Shown here: positions 53,145 through 62,068 of the stretch, in pieces
Numbering within the stretch: the stretch's first letter is position 1
Layout of the letters: each line of letters begins with the position of its first letter
Assembly (NCBI RefSeq): GCF_000163055.2
Contig: NC_022111.1
Location: 620,001-684,000, forward strand
Reading direction: 5' to 3'
DNA from: Prevotella sp. oral taxon 299 str. F0039
Lineage (GTDB): Bacteria > Bacteroidota > Bacteroidia > Bacteroidales > Bacteroidaceae
DNA length: 64,000 nucleotides
Position numbers and translations under genes: made by a program
The notes under the pieces: model-generated
Told to the model about the DNA's origin: nothing
The model's database searches: none
Seen by the model: the letters and a program-made list of their open reading frames with translations, nothing else

Positions 53145-54338
53145 GTGAAAAAGCTATCTGTAATTATTGTAAATTATAATGTAAAGCACTATTTGGAGCA
53201 GTGCTTAAATGCTCTTTTAAAGGCTTTATCCAATATAGATGCAGAGGTTTTTGTTGTAGATAATCATTCAAGTGATGACTCTGTGCAATACTTAACTCCT
53301 CGTTTTCCTAGTGTCTATTTTATCAGTAGTAAGCATAATCTAGGTTTCTCTAGAGGTAATAATTTGGCAATAGAAAAGAGTTCGGGCGAGTATGTTTTGT
53401 TACTTAATCCCGATACCATTGTTACAGAGAACTCAATTGCCGACGTTTTGCAATTTATGGATAGCCATACTAAGGCTGGAGGAGTGGGAGTTCGTATGCT
53501 AAAAAGTGATGGAACTTATGCATTAGAGTCACGTAGAGGCTTGCCAACTCCATTGACTGCATTTTATAAAATGAGTGGACTTTGCGCTAAATATCCTACT
53601 CATAAGAAGTTTGGGAAATACTATATGGCTTATCTTTCGTGGGATAAACCTGAACAAATAGAGGTAATGAGTGGGGCTTTTTGTATGCTTCGCCGATCAT
53701 CACTCGATAAAGTAGGCTTGCTAGATCAAGACTTTTTCATGTATGGAGAAGATATAGACCTATCTTATCGCTTATTAAAAGGAGGATACGAGAACTGGTA
53801 TTATCCTACTGATATATTGCATTATAAAGGAGAAAGTACCCAAAAAACATCGTTTAAGTATGTTCATGTATTCTATGAAGCTATGCTTATTTTCTTCAAA
53901 AAGCATTATGGTGGTAGCTCGTTCTTCTTCTCTTTCCCAATAAAGGTTGCTATTTACTCAAAAGCTTTCATTGCTTTGATGGGTATGCAGATTTATAATA
54001 TTAAGAAAAATCTAGGTTTATTAAGAATAAAACCTCGCAAACGAGACCTCTATATAATAATAGGTGAAAAAGAGATGATTAGCAAATGCAGTGCCAAGGC
54101 TCAGCAATATGATTTAGACATACAAACTATTGAGGGAAATGAGCAGTCACTTCCTAATGGGCATGCGCATCTTTCGTTTCCTAATAATCAAGCTATTTAT
54201 ATTGTTTACGATGTCAATGCATACTCTTATCAACATATTCTAGATCTATTTAAGCAGAATTCAGCTGAAAATGTATCATTAGGAACTTATGATAAACGTT
54301 CTGATGTAATAATAACTCAAGAAGATGTTTTTGTGTAA
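53145..54338 (+). CDS. Family 2 glycosyltransferase
   Basis: 397 residues from a GTG start. The GT-A fold opens with LSVIIVNYNVKHYLEQCLNAL (in two parts) and contains VDNHSSDDSVQYL, LLNPDTIV and later FMYGEDIDLSYRLLKGGY, typical of rhamnosyl- or dTDP-sugar-type GT2 enzymes. A C-terminal extension (about 290-397), including a possible amphipathic helix near 263-285, has no known motif. It probably transfers a sugar to a surface glycan on the cytoplasmic face. The stop is shared with the GNAT start as TAATG. Confidence 0.88.
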   Translation: MKKLSVIIVNYNVKHYLEQCLNALLKALSNIDAEVFVVDNHSSDDSVQYLTPRFPSVYFISSKHNLGFSRGNNLAIEKSSGEYVLLLNPDTIVTENSIADVLQFMDSHTKAGGVGVRMLKSDGTYALESRRGLPTPLTAFYKMSGLCAKYPTHKKFGKYYMAYLSWDKPEQIEVMSGAFCMLRRSSLDKVGLLDQDFFMYGEDIDLSYRLLKGGYENWYYPTDILHYKGESTQKTSFKYVHVFYEAMLIFFKKHYGGSSFFFSFPIKVAIYSKAFIALMGMQIYNIKKNLGLLRIKPRKRDLYIIIGEKEMISKCSAKAQQYDLDIQTIEGNEQSLPNGHAHLSFPNNQAIYIVYDVNAYSYQHILDLFKQNSAENVSLGTYDKRSDVIITQEDVFV

Positions 54339-54856
54339 TGAATAAAGACAATAAACCAAAAGTTCTTCTTAGAGCTTTAGAACCCGAAGATTTAGATTTG
54401 CTATATGGTATAGAAAACAACCCAGAAGTGTGGAATGTTAGTCCTACTAATGTTCCTTATTCACGCTATGTGTTGCACAACTATCTTGCAAATGCAGTGA
54501 ATGATATCTATGTTGATAAGCAAGTGCGCTTTGTTCTCGATGCAGATAAAGAGCAATGTGTAGGACTTCTTGATGTTGTTCATTTCGAACCCAAGCACAG
54601 AAGGGCAGAGGTGAGTATTGTTTTGCGTAAAGAATTTAGGAAAAAAGGCTTAGCTCAAAGTGCTCTTTTTCAGCTTTTAGATTATTCCTTGCATGTATTG
54701 CATCTCCATCAGTTATATGCAGTGGTACCAAAAGCAAATCAAGCGTCTATCAATCTATTTACTAGAGTAGGCTTTAAGATAAATGCAGAACTCAAAGATT
54801 GGTTATTTGATGGCGAATATTATGAAAATGCTTTATTAATGTATTATATACTTTAA
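54338..54856 (+). CDS. GNAT family acetyltransferase (RimJ/RimL-like)
   Basis: 172 residues. The motif RRAEVSIVLRKEFRKKGLAQ (about 88-107) holds the acetyl-CoA binding pattern, followed by LHLHQLYAVVPKANQASINLFTRVGF in pieces. It acetylates an amine on a protein or small molecule; the substrate is unknown. Start overlaps the GT2 stop as TAATG, and dnaB begins 8 nt after its end, so the order is tight. Confidence 0.87.
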   Translation: MNKDNKPKVLLRALEPEDLDLLYGIENNPEVWNVSPTNVPYSRYVLHNYLANAVNDIYVDKQVRFVLDADKEQCVGLLDVVHFEPKHRRAEVSIVLRKEFRKKGLAQSALFQLLDYSLHVLHLHQLYAVVPKANQASINLFTRVGFKINAELKDWLFDGEYYENALLMYYIL

Positions 54857-54864
54857 ATCATAAG

Positions 54865-56334
54865 ATGGTAAAAAAAATAGATAATCAGTACGGACACTTG
54901 CAACCCCAGGCCTTAGAGCTAGAAAGAGTAGTACTAGGAGCATTGATGATAGACAAAGATGCCTTTTCTTTGGTGTCAGAATCATTGCGTCCAGAAACGT
55001 TTTATGAACCCAAACATCAAAAGATTTATCGAGCTATTCAGTCGTTAAGTATGAACGAACGACCAGTCGATATAATGACAGTTGCGGAGGAATTGAAGCG
55101 TGAAGGAACTCTTGAAGACGTGGGGGGGCAAGGCTATATTCTTGAGCTTAGTTCGCAAGTTGCGTCTTCTGCACACATAGAATATCACGCTCAGATATTA
55201 AGTCAGAAGTTTCTTGCACGTCAGTTGATATCTTTTGCTAGTGTTATTGAAACTAAAGCTTTTGATGAAACCATTGATGTTGATTCATTGATGCAAGAAG
55301 CAGAAGGGTCGCTTTTTGAGATTTCGCAAAAGAATATGCGCCAAGATTATACACAGATCGACCCTGTTTTGCACGAAGCTATTGGCATATTGCAGAAGGC
55401 ATCGGAGAATTCTGGAGGCTTAACAGGTATTCCTACGGGTTATACAGACTTGGATAAGATGACCAGTGGGTGGCAAAAATCAGACTTAGTAATCATCGCT
55501 GGACGTCCAGCCATGGGTAAAACGTCGTTTGCTTTGTCGTTAGCTAAAAATATCTCGGTTGATTTTAATGAGCCAATTGCTTTCTTTTCTCTGGAAATGG
55601 ATAACGTTCAGCTGGTAAACCGCTTATTATCTAATGTGTGCGAGATACCTGGTAGCAAGATTCTTAATGGACAGTTGTCGTCTGATGAGTGGGGAAGATT
55701 AGATCAAAATATCAGAAAATTGGAAGGAGCACCTATCTATTTAGATGATACTGCTGGTCTTTCTGTATTTGAACTGCGTACTAAGGCACGTCGACTTGTT
55801 AGAGAAAAAGGAGTGAAACTCATTATGATCGACTACTTACAGCTTATGAATGCGAATGGAATGAAGTTCGGAAGCAGACAAGAAGAGGTATCAACTATCT
55901 CACGTTCCTTAAAAGGTTTGGCCAAAGAGCTACGTATTCCCATCATCGCTTTATCCCAACTAAGTCGTAATGTAGAAGGAAGAGAGGGTATTGAAGGTAA
56001 GCGACCTTTGCTTAGTGATTTACGAGAATCGGGTGCCATTGAGCAAGATGCCGACATGGTTTTGTTTGTTCATAGACCCGAATATTATAGAATTTTTGAA
56101 GATGAACAGCATCGAGATTTACGTGGAATGGCTCAAATTATCGTAGCAAAGCATCGAAAAGGTGCTACAGGTGATGTACTATTGCGATTTAGGGGTGAGT
56201 TTACTCGGTTCCAAAATCCTGATGAAACCGACCTCGTTCCATTTGAATCTGAAGGCGGAAACACTTTCTCTGATTCGAAAATGAATATTGAGAATATGCC
56301 AATAGGAGAGATATCGAATGTCGATAGCTTCTAA
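54865..56334 (+). CDS. dnaB: Replicative DNA helicase
   Basis: 489 residues. The N-terminal helical domain (PQALELERVVLGALMIDKDAF region, residues about 10-110) precedes the RecA-like motor with Walker A GRPAMGKTS (about 213-221) and the Walker B-type LIMIDYLQLM (about 318-327). No intein interrupts it. DnaB unwinds the duplex at the fork. Length and order are standard. Being at the end of a recR-GT2-GNAT run is unusual, but the gaps indicate co-transcription. Confidence 0.96.
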   Translation: MVKKIDNQYGHLQPQALELERVVLGALMIDKDAFSLVSESLRPETFYEPKHQKIYRAIQSLSMNERPVDIMTVAEELKREGTLEDVGGQGYILELSSQVASSAHIEYHAQILSQKFLARQLISFASVIETKAFDETIDVDSLMQEAEGSLFEISQKNMRQDYTQIDPVLHEAIGILQKASENSGGLTGIPTGYTDLDKMTSGWQKSDLVIIAGRPAMGKTSFALSLAKNISVDFNEPIAFFSLEMDNVQLVNRLLSNVCEIPGSKILNGQLSSDEWGRLDQNIRKLEGAPIYLDDTAGLSVFELRTKARRLVREKGVKLIMIDYLQLMNANGMKFGSRQEEVSTISRSLKGLAKELRIPIIALSQLSRNVEGREGIEGKRPLLSDLRESGAIEQDADMVLFVHRPEYYRIFEDEQHRDLRGMAQIIVAKHRKGATGDVLLRFRGEFTRFQNPDETDLVPFESEGGNTFSDSKMNIENMPIGEISNVDSF

Positions 56335-56377
56335 ATAAACTGACAAGTTGTGAATATTTATTTTAAATAGATAACGG

Positions 56378-57073
56378 ATGAAGAGAATTATATATTTTGT
56401 TTTGCTTTTATTGCTTTCAACAAATGCCTTTAGTCAGTCAAAAGAGCAATTGAAAGACAGCTTAGCTGTAATAACAACTCAACTAAAAGTTTATCCCTCT
56501 TCAATATATTTACTATTGAAAAAGGCAGGATATAACATGCAATTAGAGAACTGGCAAAATGCAATAGATGCCTATTCAGATATTTTAAAGCAACAACCAC
56601 GCAACCAAACAGCTCTTTATTTTAGAGCATATTTATACGAGAAGACCAGTCGTTTGAATCTTTCTAGAACAGATTATGAGACTTTGTTAAAAGTATATCC
56701 AAATCATTTTGAAGGTCGTTTGGGTTTAGCTTTATTGAATAATAAGACCAGTCACACTATAGAAGCAATGGATATTCTAAATCAACTCATTGAAGCTTAT
56801 CCCGATAGTGCCATTACTTATGCAATAAGAGCAGGATTTGAAGAGGAGAAACATCAATATGAATTGGCAGAATATGACTTTTCACAGGCAGAAAAACGAG
56901 CACCTTCTAATATCAATTATAGTTTAGGTAGAGTAGAGATGCTTATCAATCAAGAAAAATATGCCGAGGCATTAGAGCATTTAAACACGCTTTCTAATAG
57001 TAAAGTGCCTAGAGTGAAGCTTGAATATTACTATCGTTTATGTGCTAATCATAATAAAAAGAAAAAGAAATAA
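56378..57073 (+). CDS. Secreted TPR protein
   Basis: 231 residues. A signal peptide (RIIYFVLLLLLSTNAFSQ) is followed by about five TPR-type repeats, such as YNMQLENWQNAIDAYSDIL, ALYFRAYLYEKTSRLNLSRTDYE and EKYAEALEHLNTL. It would be periplasmic or outer-membrane associated and act as a protein interaction scaffold. The next gene begins 28 nt later, so the two may share a transcript. No specific family is recognised. Confidence 0.8.
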   Translation: MKRIIYFVLLLLLSTNAFSQSKEQLKDSLAVITTQLKVYPSSIYLLLKKAGYNMQLENWQNAIDAYSDILKQQPRNQTALYFRAYLYEKTSRLNLSRTDYETLLKVYPNHFEGRLGLALLNNKTSHTIEAMDILNQLIEAYPDSAITYAIRAGFEEEKHQYELAEYDFSQAEKRAPSNINYSLGRVEMLINQEKYAEALEHLNTLSNSKVPRVKLEYYYRLCANHNKKKKK

Positions 57074-57101
57074 ACAATCAATTAGATAACAAGAAATAAC
57101 T

Positions 57102-58613
57102 ATGTTAAAGAGAAAAGGTCTATATACCTTATTAATAAGTATGTTTCTTTGGGCAAGTTCTACTGCAACTGATGCTGCAGTAATAAAGAAAAGAGAGTTC
57201 AGAGGAGCATGGATTCAGGCAGTAAATGGTCAGTTTCAGGGTATGAGTAAAAGCGAAATGCAACGTGTTTTGACCTATCAATTAAACGAATTATATCGAG
57301 ATGGAGTGAATGCAATTATTTTTCAGGTTCGTCCCGAGTGTGATGCTTTGTATCAAAGTCAATACGAACCATGGAGTAAATTCCTCTCTGGACAACAAGG
57401 TTTAGCTCCAAATCCATACTGGGATCCACTAGCTTGGATGATAGAAGAATGTCATAAGCGAGGAATGGAGTTGCATGCTTGGATCAATCCGTTTAGAGCT
57501 AAAACCGCAGGAACAAAGGAATTATCGAACAATCACGTTGCACTTAAATATCCAAATCGTGTGTTTAGCTATAACGGACAATTGATTTTGAATCCAGCTC
57601 TTGCAGAAAATAGAGTGTATATTTGTAAAGTTGTAAACGACATTGTGCGCCGTTATGATGTAGACGGATTGCATATTGATGATTATTTCTATCCTTATCC
57701 AGTTGCAGGATTCACTATTGACGATGATAGAGAGTTCAGACAAAACAACAATGGTATAAACAATAAAGGTGATTGGCGAAGAGATAATGTTAATATCTTT
57801 ATTAAACAATTGTCTGATTCTATTCATAGTGCAAAGCCATGGGTGAAGTTTGGTATCTCACCTTTTGGTATTTATCGCAACAAAAAGAGTGCACCTCAAA
57901 TAGGAAGTGACACCAATGGTTTACAAAACTATGACGATTTGTATGCTGATGTCTTGTTATGGGTGAATAATGGTTGGGTTGATTATTGTGTACCTCAATT
58001 GTATTGGCAGATAGGAAACAAAGCTGCTGACTACGAAACGCTTATAAAGTGGTGGAATAAATATGCTTCAAATCGTCCTTTATACATCGGAGAAGATATT
58101 GAAAGAACAGTGAAGTATCAAGATCTTAACAATCCTTCGCAAAACCAAATGCCTGCAAAATATGCATTGCAAAATAGAATGGAGAACGTTCAAGGTGTGG
58201 TGTTATGGTATGCAAAGACTGCTGTAGACAATATAGGAAACTATGGAACCAACCTAAGAACAAACTATTGGCGTTATCCAAGTCTTCAACCTCGTATGCC
58301 ATTTATTGACGATAAGGCTCCTAGAAAGCCTAAAAGCTTAAAGAAAGTGTGGACCGAAGATGGGTATATGTTATTTTGGAAAGAACCAAAAGGAAATCGT
58401 TGGGACGATATAGCTCATAAATATGTGGTGTATAAGTTCGATTATGATGAAGAAATAAACATCAATGATGCTTCTAAGATTGTAGAGATTACATCGAAAA
58501 CTTACACAAAGTTGCCTTATGACGATGGCACAAAGAAAATGAAATACGTTGTTACTGCATTAGATAGAATGAGTAATGAAAGTAAGATATCAAAGAAAAA
58601 GGTTAAGCTTTAA
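57102..58613 (+). CDS. GHL10/DUF187 family putative glycosidase
   Basis: 503 residues. A signal peptide (about 1-25) precedes REFRGAWIQAVNGQF, NAIIFQVRPECDALY, GMELHAWINPFRAK and VDGLHIDDYFYPYP, the landmark strings of the GHL10 family (YngK type, TIM-barrel related to GH hydrolases). The C-terminal part (from about 400) is a fibronectin-like module. The substrate is unknown, possibly peptidoglycan or another glycan. The stop codon lies inside a bidirectional terminator shared with the converging gene. Confidence 0.87.
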   Translation: MLKRKGLYTLLISMFLWASSTATDAAVIKKREFRGAWIQAVNGQFQGMSKSEMQRVLTYQLNELYRDGVNAIIFQVRPECDALYQSQYEPWSKFLSGQQGLAPNPYWDPLAWMIEECHKRGMELHAWINPFRAKTAGTKELSNNHVALKYPNRVFSYNGQLILNPALAENRVYICKVVNDIVRRYDVDGLHIDDYFYPYPVAGFTIDDDREFRQNNNGINNKGDWRRDNVNIFIKQLSDSIHSAKPWVKFGISPFGIYRNKKSAPQIGSDTNGLQNYDDLYADVLLWVNNGWVDYCVPQLYWQIGNKAADYETLIKWWNKYASNRPLYIGEDIERTVKYQDLNNPSQNQMPAKYALQNRMENVQGVVLWYAKTAVDNIGNYGTNLRTNYWRYPSLQPRMPFIDDKAPRKPKSLKKVWTEDGYMLFWKEPKGNRWDDIAHKYVVYKFDYDEEININDASKIVEITSKTYTKLPYDDGTKKMKYVVTALDRMSNESKISKKKVKL

Positions 58614-58627
58614 GCTTAACCTTTTTC
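58595..58627. terminator. Bidirectional terminator spanning two stop codons
   Basis: 16-bp perfect inverted repeat (58595-58610 with 58612-58627, arm GAAAAAGGTTAAGCTT, 1-nt centre). The stops of the GHL10 gene (58611-58613) and of the converging gene (58616-58618) both lie within it. Confidence 0.8.
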
Positions 58628-59062
58628 TTTTAATAAATCAGTTAGGAATGAATCTAAATCCTCTTTGAGACCTTCCATTAAATCTCCGCCTATAATAATG
58701 GTGTCATCATCAGCAATATATAGTTCAGATAAATCTTCTTTCTCTTCGTTCTGAAGAACGATACTGAATGGTTTCAAAATACCCATATTATCTATTATGG
58801 CTTGATTTGCTCTGAGAATATCTCGTAAAAGGGGAGTTATATGGTGATAAAATTTCTCATCTTTATTATCAATCCACTCTTCAACAACACATCTTGTTAT
58901 CTCTCTATCGTTATCGTCATAAGCAATAAGATCGCCAGATTCTTGTGAAACAAACAAATGAACATCGGTAATGATTGAAGGTTCATTTGTAGTTGGAAAT
59001 TGTTGTGCTATCTTGTGAAGGGCACGTTCAATTTGTTGAATAGTTAGATTTGATGTATTCAT
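58616..59062 (-). CDS. Conserved acidic hypothetical protein
   Basis: 148 residues, strongly acidic, no signal peptide or membrane segment. The central part reads TDVHLFVSQESGDLIAYDDN and the C-terminal part YIADDDTIIIGGDLMEGL, giving an alternating strand and helix pattern. I do not recognise the family. It has its own minus-strand -7 element (TAAGTTTG, 59097-59090) and converges with the GHL10 gene. It is probably a cytoplasmic adaptor or regulator, a guess from composition. Confidence 0.7.
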   Translation of the reverse strand: MNTSNLTIQQIERALHKIAQQFPTTNEPSIITDVHLFVSQESGDLIAYDDNDREITRCVVEEWIDNKDEKFYHHITPLLRDILRANQAIIDNMGILKPFSIVLQNEEKEDLSELYIADDDTIIIGGDLMEGLKEDLDSFLTDLLKEKG

Positions 59063-59089
59063 GTTACAAAACTTTTATCTTTCTTATTG

Positions 59090-59097
59090 CAAACTTA
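59090..59097 (-). promoter_or_regulatory. -7 promoter element for the acidic hypothetical gene
   Basis: Minus-strand TAAGTTTG, 27 nt upstream of the ATG at 59062. Confidence 0.45.
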
Positions 59098-59291
59098 CAT
59101 AATTTATTTGGAATAATGAAGCTTTAAGATAGAAATATTTGGCATAAGAAGAATATGAAGGCGTAATTAGTTCCTTTATTGTTTCTTCTATGTAAACAGA
59201 CAAATTAGTTTTGAATCTTTGGATAAAAGGTAAACCTTTTTATTCTAAGATTAAACTTTATGTATTATTCAATTTTTACATCATTTTTGCG

Positions 59292-59299
59292 TATCTTTG
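59292..59299 (+). promoter_or_regulatory. -7 promoter element upstream of ftsY
   Basis: TATCTTTG, 142 nt upstream of the ftsY start. The long leader is unusual in this window. Confidence 0.45.
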
Positions 59300-59441
59300 C
59301 AAAACATTATAATGTTCTACTAGATGCTTAAGATAAAGTTGAAACATTGGCTTTAGTAAAAGCAAAAATAAGAATTTTAGCATTACTCATAAGAGTTATA
59401 GCTAAAGAAGAAATAAAACTGTAATAAAGAAGGGATAAGTT

Positions 59442-60401
59442 ATGGGTATATTTGGATTTTTTAATAAGAATAAAAAAGAAACATTAGATAAAGGATTAGA
59501 GAAAACCAAGCAAAGTGTTTTTGGTAAATTAGCAAAAGCAATCGTCGGAAAATCTAAGGTTGATGATGAAGTTCTTGATAGTTTAGAAGAGATTTTGATT
59601 TCTTCTGATGTAGGTGTTGATACCACTTTGAAAATCATTGAGCGTATAGAAGAGCGCATTGCACGAGATAAATATGTATCAACAAGCGAGCTAAATGGAA
59701 TATTGCGTGAAGAAATTTCGGCTCTTTTAACAGAGAATAACACATTTGATAGCGACTCTTGGGATCTTCCTTCCGACCGAAAACCATACGTAATACTTGT
59801 AGTTGGCGTGAATGGCGTTGGTAAAACGACCACCATTGGTAAGCTAGCTTATCAATTTAAGAAGGCAGGGAAAAAAGTATATTTAGGTGCAGCAGACACT
59901 TTTAGAGCAGCGGCTGTTGAGCAAATATCTATTTGGGGAGACCGAGTTGGTGTGCCAGTTGTTAAACAACAGATGGGAGCAGACCCTGCTTCGGTAGCTT
60001 TCGATACACTATCTTCTGCCAAAGCAAATGATGCTGACGTGGTGTTAATAGACACAGCAGGTCGTTTGCACAATAAAGTTGGTCTGATGAACGAGTTGAA
60101 GAAGATTAAAGATGTGATGAAAAAAGTATTCCCAACAGCTCCTGATGAGGTACTATTGGTACTTGATGGATCTACAGGTCAAAACGCTTTTGAACAAGCA
60201 AAGCAGTTCTCTGCAGTGACACAAATCACCTCTTTGGCTATAACAAAACTCGATGGAACGGCCAAAGGTGGAGTGGTTATCGGTATATCAGATCAATTAA
60301 AGGTTCCTGTTAAGTATATCGGATTAGGCGAAGGTATGGAAAATCTACAACTTTTTAATAAAAAGCAGTTTGTTGATTCACTCTTTAATGAAAACCAATA
60401 A
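59442..60401 (+). CDS. ftsY: Signal recognition particle receptor FtsY
   Basis: 319 residues. The short N domain (about 20-100) is followed by the G domain with P-loop GVNGVGKTTT (about 122-131), the I-box AADTFRAAAVEQ, the DTAGR motif and TKLDGTAKGG. FtsY receives SRP-bound ribosomes at the membrane. The acidic A domain of proteobacterial FtsY is absent, as in other Bacteroidetes. rimO follows 73 nt later, the usual order in this phylum. Confidence 0.96.
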   Translation: MGIFGFFNKNKKETLDKGLEKTKQSVFGKLAKAIVGKSKVDDEVLDSLEEILISSDVGVDTTLKIIERIEERIARDKYVSTSELNGILREEISALLTENNTFDSDSWDLPSDRKPYVILVVGVNGVGKTTTIGKLAYQFKKAGKKVYLGAADTFRAAAVEQISIWGDRVGVPVVKQQMGADPASVAFDTLSSAKANDADVVLIDTAGRLHNKVGLMNELKKIKDVMKKVFPTAPDEVLLVLDGSTGQNAFEQAKQFSAVTQITSLAITKLDGTAKGGVVIGISDQLKVPVKYIGLGEGMENLQLFNKKQFVDSLFNENQ

Positions 60402-60474
60402 TGTCTCTTTAGCTAAAGTGACATAGACAAAAACATTATACAACGTAAATTATTGTAGTTTAGGATAATAGTAA

Positions 60475-61770
60475 ATGAAGAAGAATCAGATAGATATCGT
60501 AACTATGGGATGCTCGAAAAATCTTGTGGATAGCGAAACTTTAATGAAGCAATTCGAGGCAAATGGCTATCATTGCACGCATGATGCAAAGCGACCACAA
60601 GGTGAAATAGCAGTTATAAATACTTGCGGTTTCATTGAAAGTGCAAAAGAAGAAAGCATCAATACAATATTAGAATTTATACAAGCAAAAGAAGAAGGAC
60701 GCCTTAATAAATTGTATGTAATGGGTTGTCTTTCGCAAAGATATAAAGATGAACTTGAAGCAGAGATGCCACAAGTAGATAAGTTTTATGGCAAGTTTAA
60801 TTATAAACAACTGCTTGCAGATCTTGGCAAGTCATTTATACCGTCGTGCGATGGTCAAAGACACTTAACGACTCCACGTCATTATGCCTACCTTAAAATA
60901 AGTGAAGGCTGTAATAGACAATGTGCTTATTGTGCTATTCCTGCAATGACAGGTAAACATCAGAGCAGGAAGAAAGAAGACATTATCAACGAAGTGAAAG
61001 AACTCGTTGCGCAAGGAGTTAAAGAATTACAGATTATTGCCCAAGAGTTAACCTATTATGGGGTTGATTTAGATGGCAGAAGACAGGTTGCTGAGCTAAT
61101 AGAAGCAATTGCAGATGTACCTGGAGTGCAGTGGATTCGTTTGCATTATGCTTATCCTAATGAGTTCCCACTCGAACTTTTAGATGTAATGCGACGCAAA
61201 TCAAATGTTTGTAAGTACTTAGATATCGCCCTACAACATATTTCTGACCCTGTACTTGCAAAGATGAAACGCAATGTTTCGAAAGAAGAGACATTGAACT
61301 TGATAAAGAAAATACGTGAAGCAGTTCCTGGAATACACCTAAGAACCACTCTTATGGTAGGACACCCAGGTGAAACAAAAGAAGCTTTTCAAGAGCTTTT
61401 AGATTTTGTTCGTGAAACTCGTTTTGAGCGAATGGGTGCTTTTGCTTATTCAGAAGAAGAGGGAACGTATAGTGCTTGTCATTATGAAGATGAGATTTCT
61501 GCGGAAGAAAAGCAGAGAAGACTCGATGACTTGATGGCACTTCAGCAAGAGATTAGCTCTGAAATAGAAGAAGAAAAGGTCGGAAAAGTATTACTCACAG
61601 TCATTGATAGAAAGGAAGGAGACTACTATATCGGTAGAAGTGAGTTCTGTTCTCCTGAAGTGGACCCAGAAATACTTATTCCCGCAACTCGTCGCTTGCG
61701 TATAGGTACATTCTATAATGTAAAGATAACAAATAGTGATGCATTCGATTTATATGGAGAGATAGTGTAG
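60475..61770 (+). CDS. rimO: Ribosomal protein S12 methylthiotransferase
   Basis: 431 residues. The N-terminal UPF0004 domain has MGCSKNLVDSE and CGFIESAKEES; the radical SAM cluster CNRQCAYCAIP follows at about 148-158, then a TRAM domain (about 370-431). RimO methylthiolates the aspartate of ribosomal protein S12. The absence of the insertion seen in MiaB and the length point to RimO rather than MiaB. The HU gene begins 4 nt after its end, so the two are co-transcribed. Confidence 0.95.
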   Translation: MKKNQIDIVTMGCSKNLVDSETLMKQFEANGYHCTHDAKRPQGEIAVINTCGFIESAKEESINTILEFIQAKEEGRLNKLYVMGCLSQRYKDELEAEMPQVDKFYGKFNYKQLLADLGKSFIPSCDGQRHLTTPRHYAYLKISEGCNRQCAYCAIPAMTGKHQSRKKEDIINEVKELVAQGVKELQIIAQELTYYGVDLDGRRQVAELIEAIADVPGVQWIRLHYAYPNEFPLELLDVMRRKSNVCKYLDIALQHISDPVLAKMKRNVSKEETLNLIKKIREAVPGIHLRTTLMVGHPGETKEAFQELLDFVRETRFERMGAFAYSEEEGTYSACHYEDEISAEEKQRRLDDLMALQQEISSEIEEEKVGKVLLTVIDRKEGDYYIGRSEFCSPEVDPEILIPATRRLRIGTFYNVKITNSDAFDLYGEIV

Positions 61771-61774
61771 AACA

Positions 61775-62068
61775 ATGAATAATAAAGAGTTTATTACTGA
61801 ATTATCAAGGCAGTTAGAATACACACAAGAACATACTCAAGGATGTATTCGCTGTGTCATTGATGCAATGTCAATGGCTTTTGACAATGGAGAAAGTGTG
61901 TCTGTGTCTGGCTTCGGAACATTTGAAGTGAAGAAAAGACTAGAACGAATAATGGTTAATCCATCAACAGGACAACGTATGATAGTTCCTCCTAAATTGG
62001 TTTTAAACTTCAAACCATCTGCATCTATTAAGGAAGAATTGAAGAAAGGAGGTTTAGCAGATGTCTAA
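61775..62068 (+). CDS. HU family DNA-binding protein
   Basis: 97 residues, the usual HU/IHF length. The helical N-terminus, VSVSGFGTFEVKKRLERIMVN and the DNA-binding arm with NPSTGQRMIVPPKLVLNFKPS are in place. It binds and bends DNA. It overlaps the next gene by 8 nt; that gene also begins with an HU domain, so this soluble protein could form heterodimers with the membrane-anchored one. Confidence 0.92.
   Translation: MNNKEFITELSRQLEYTQEHTQGCIRCVIDAMSMAFDNGESVSVSGFGTFEVKKRLERIMVNPSTGQRMIVPPKLVLNFKPSASIKEELKKGGLADV

Larger units (their letters stand above)
59063..59441. other. Intergenic region between hypothetical gene and ftsY
   Basis: It holds two divergent -7 elements (59090-59097 minus and 59292-59299 plus) and a small hairpin with AAAAGG-TAAA-CCTTTT at 59225-59240. 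Short frames near 59335-59430 have no recognisable content. The ribosomal genes rpmB and rpmG and the DUF4295 gene that usually precede ftsY in Bacteroidetes are not present here. Confidence 0.55.

Noticed and set aside
59335..59430. Possible short coding remnant upstream of ftsY
   Set aside because: The frame gives a low-complexity lysine/isoleucine string without an ATG and does not resemble DUF4295 or L28/L33.
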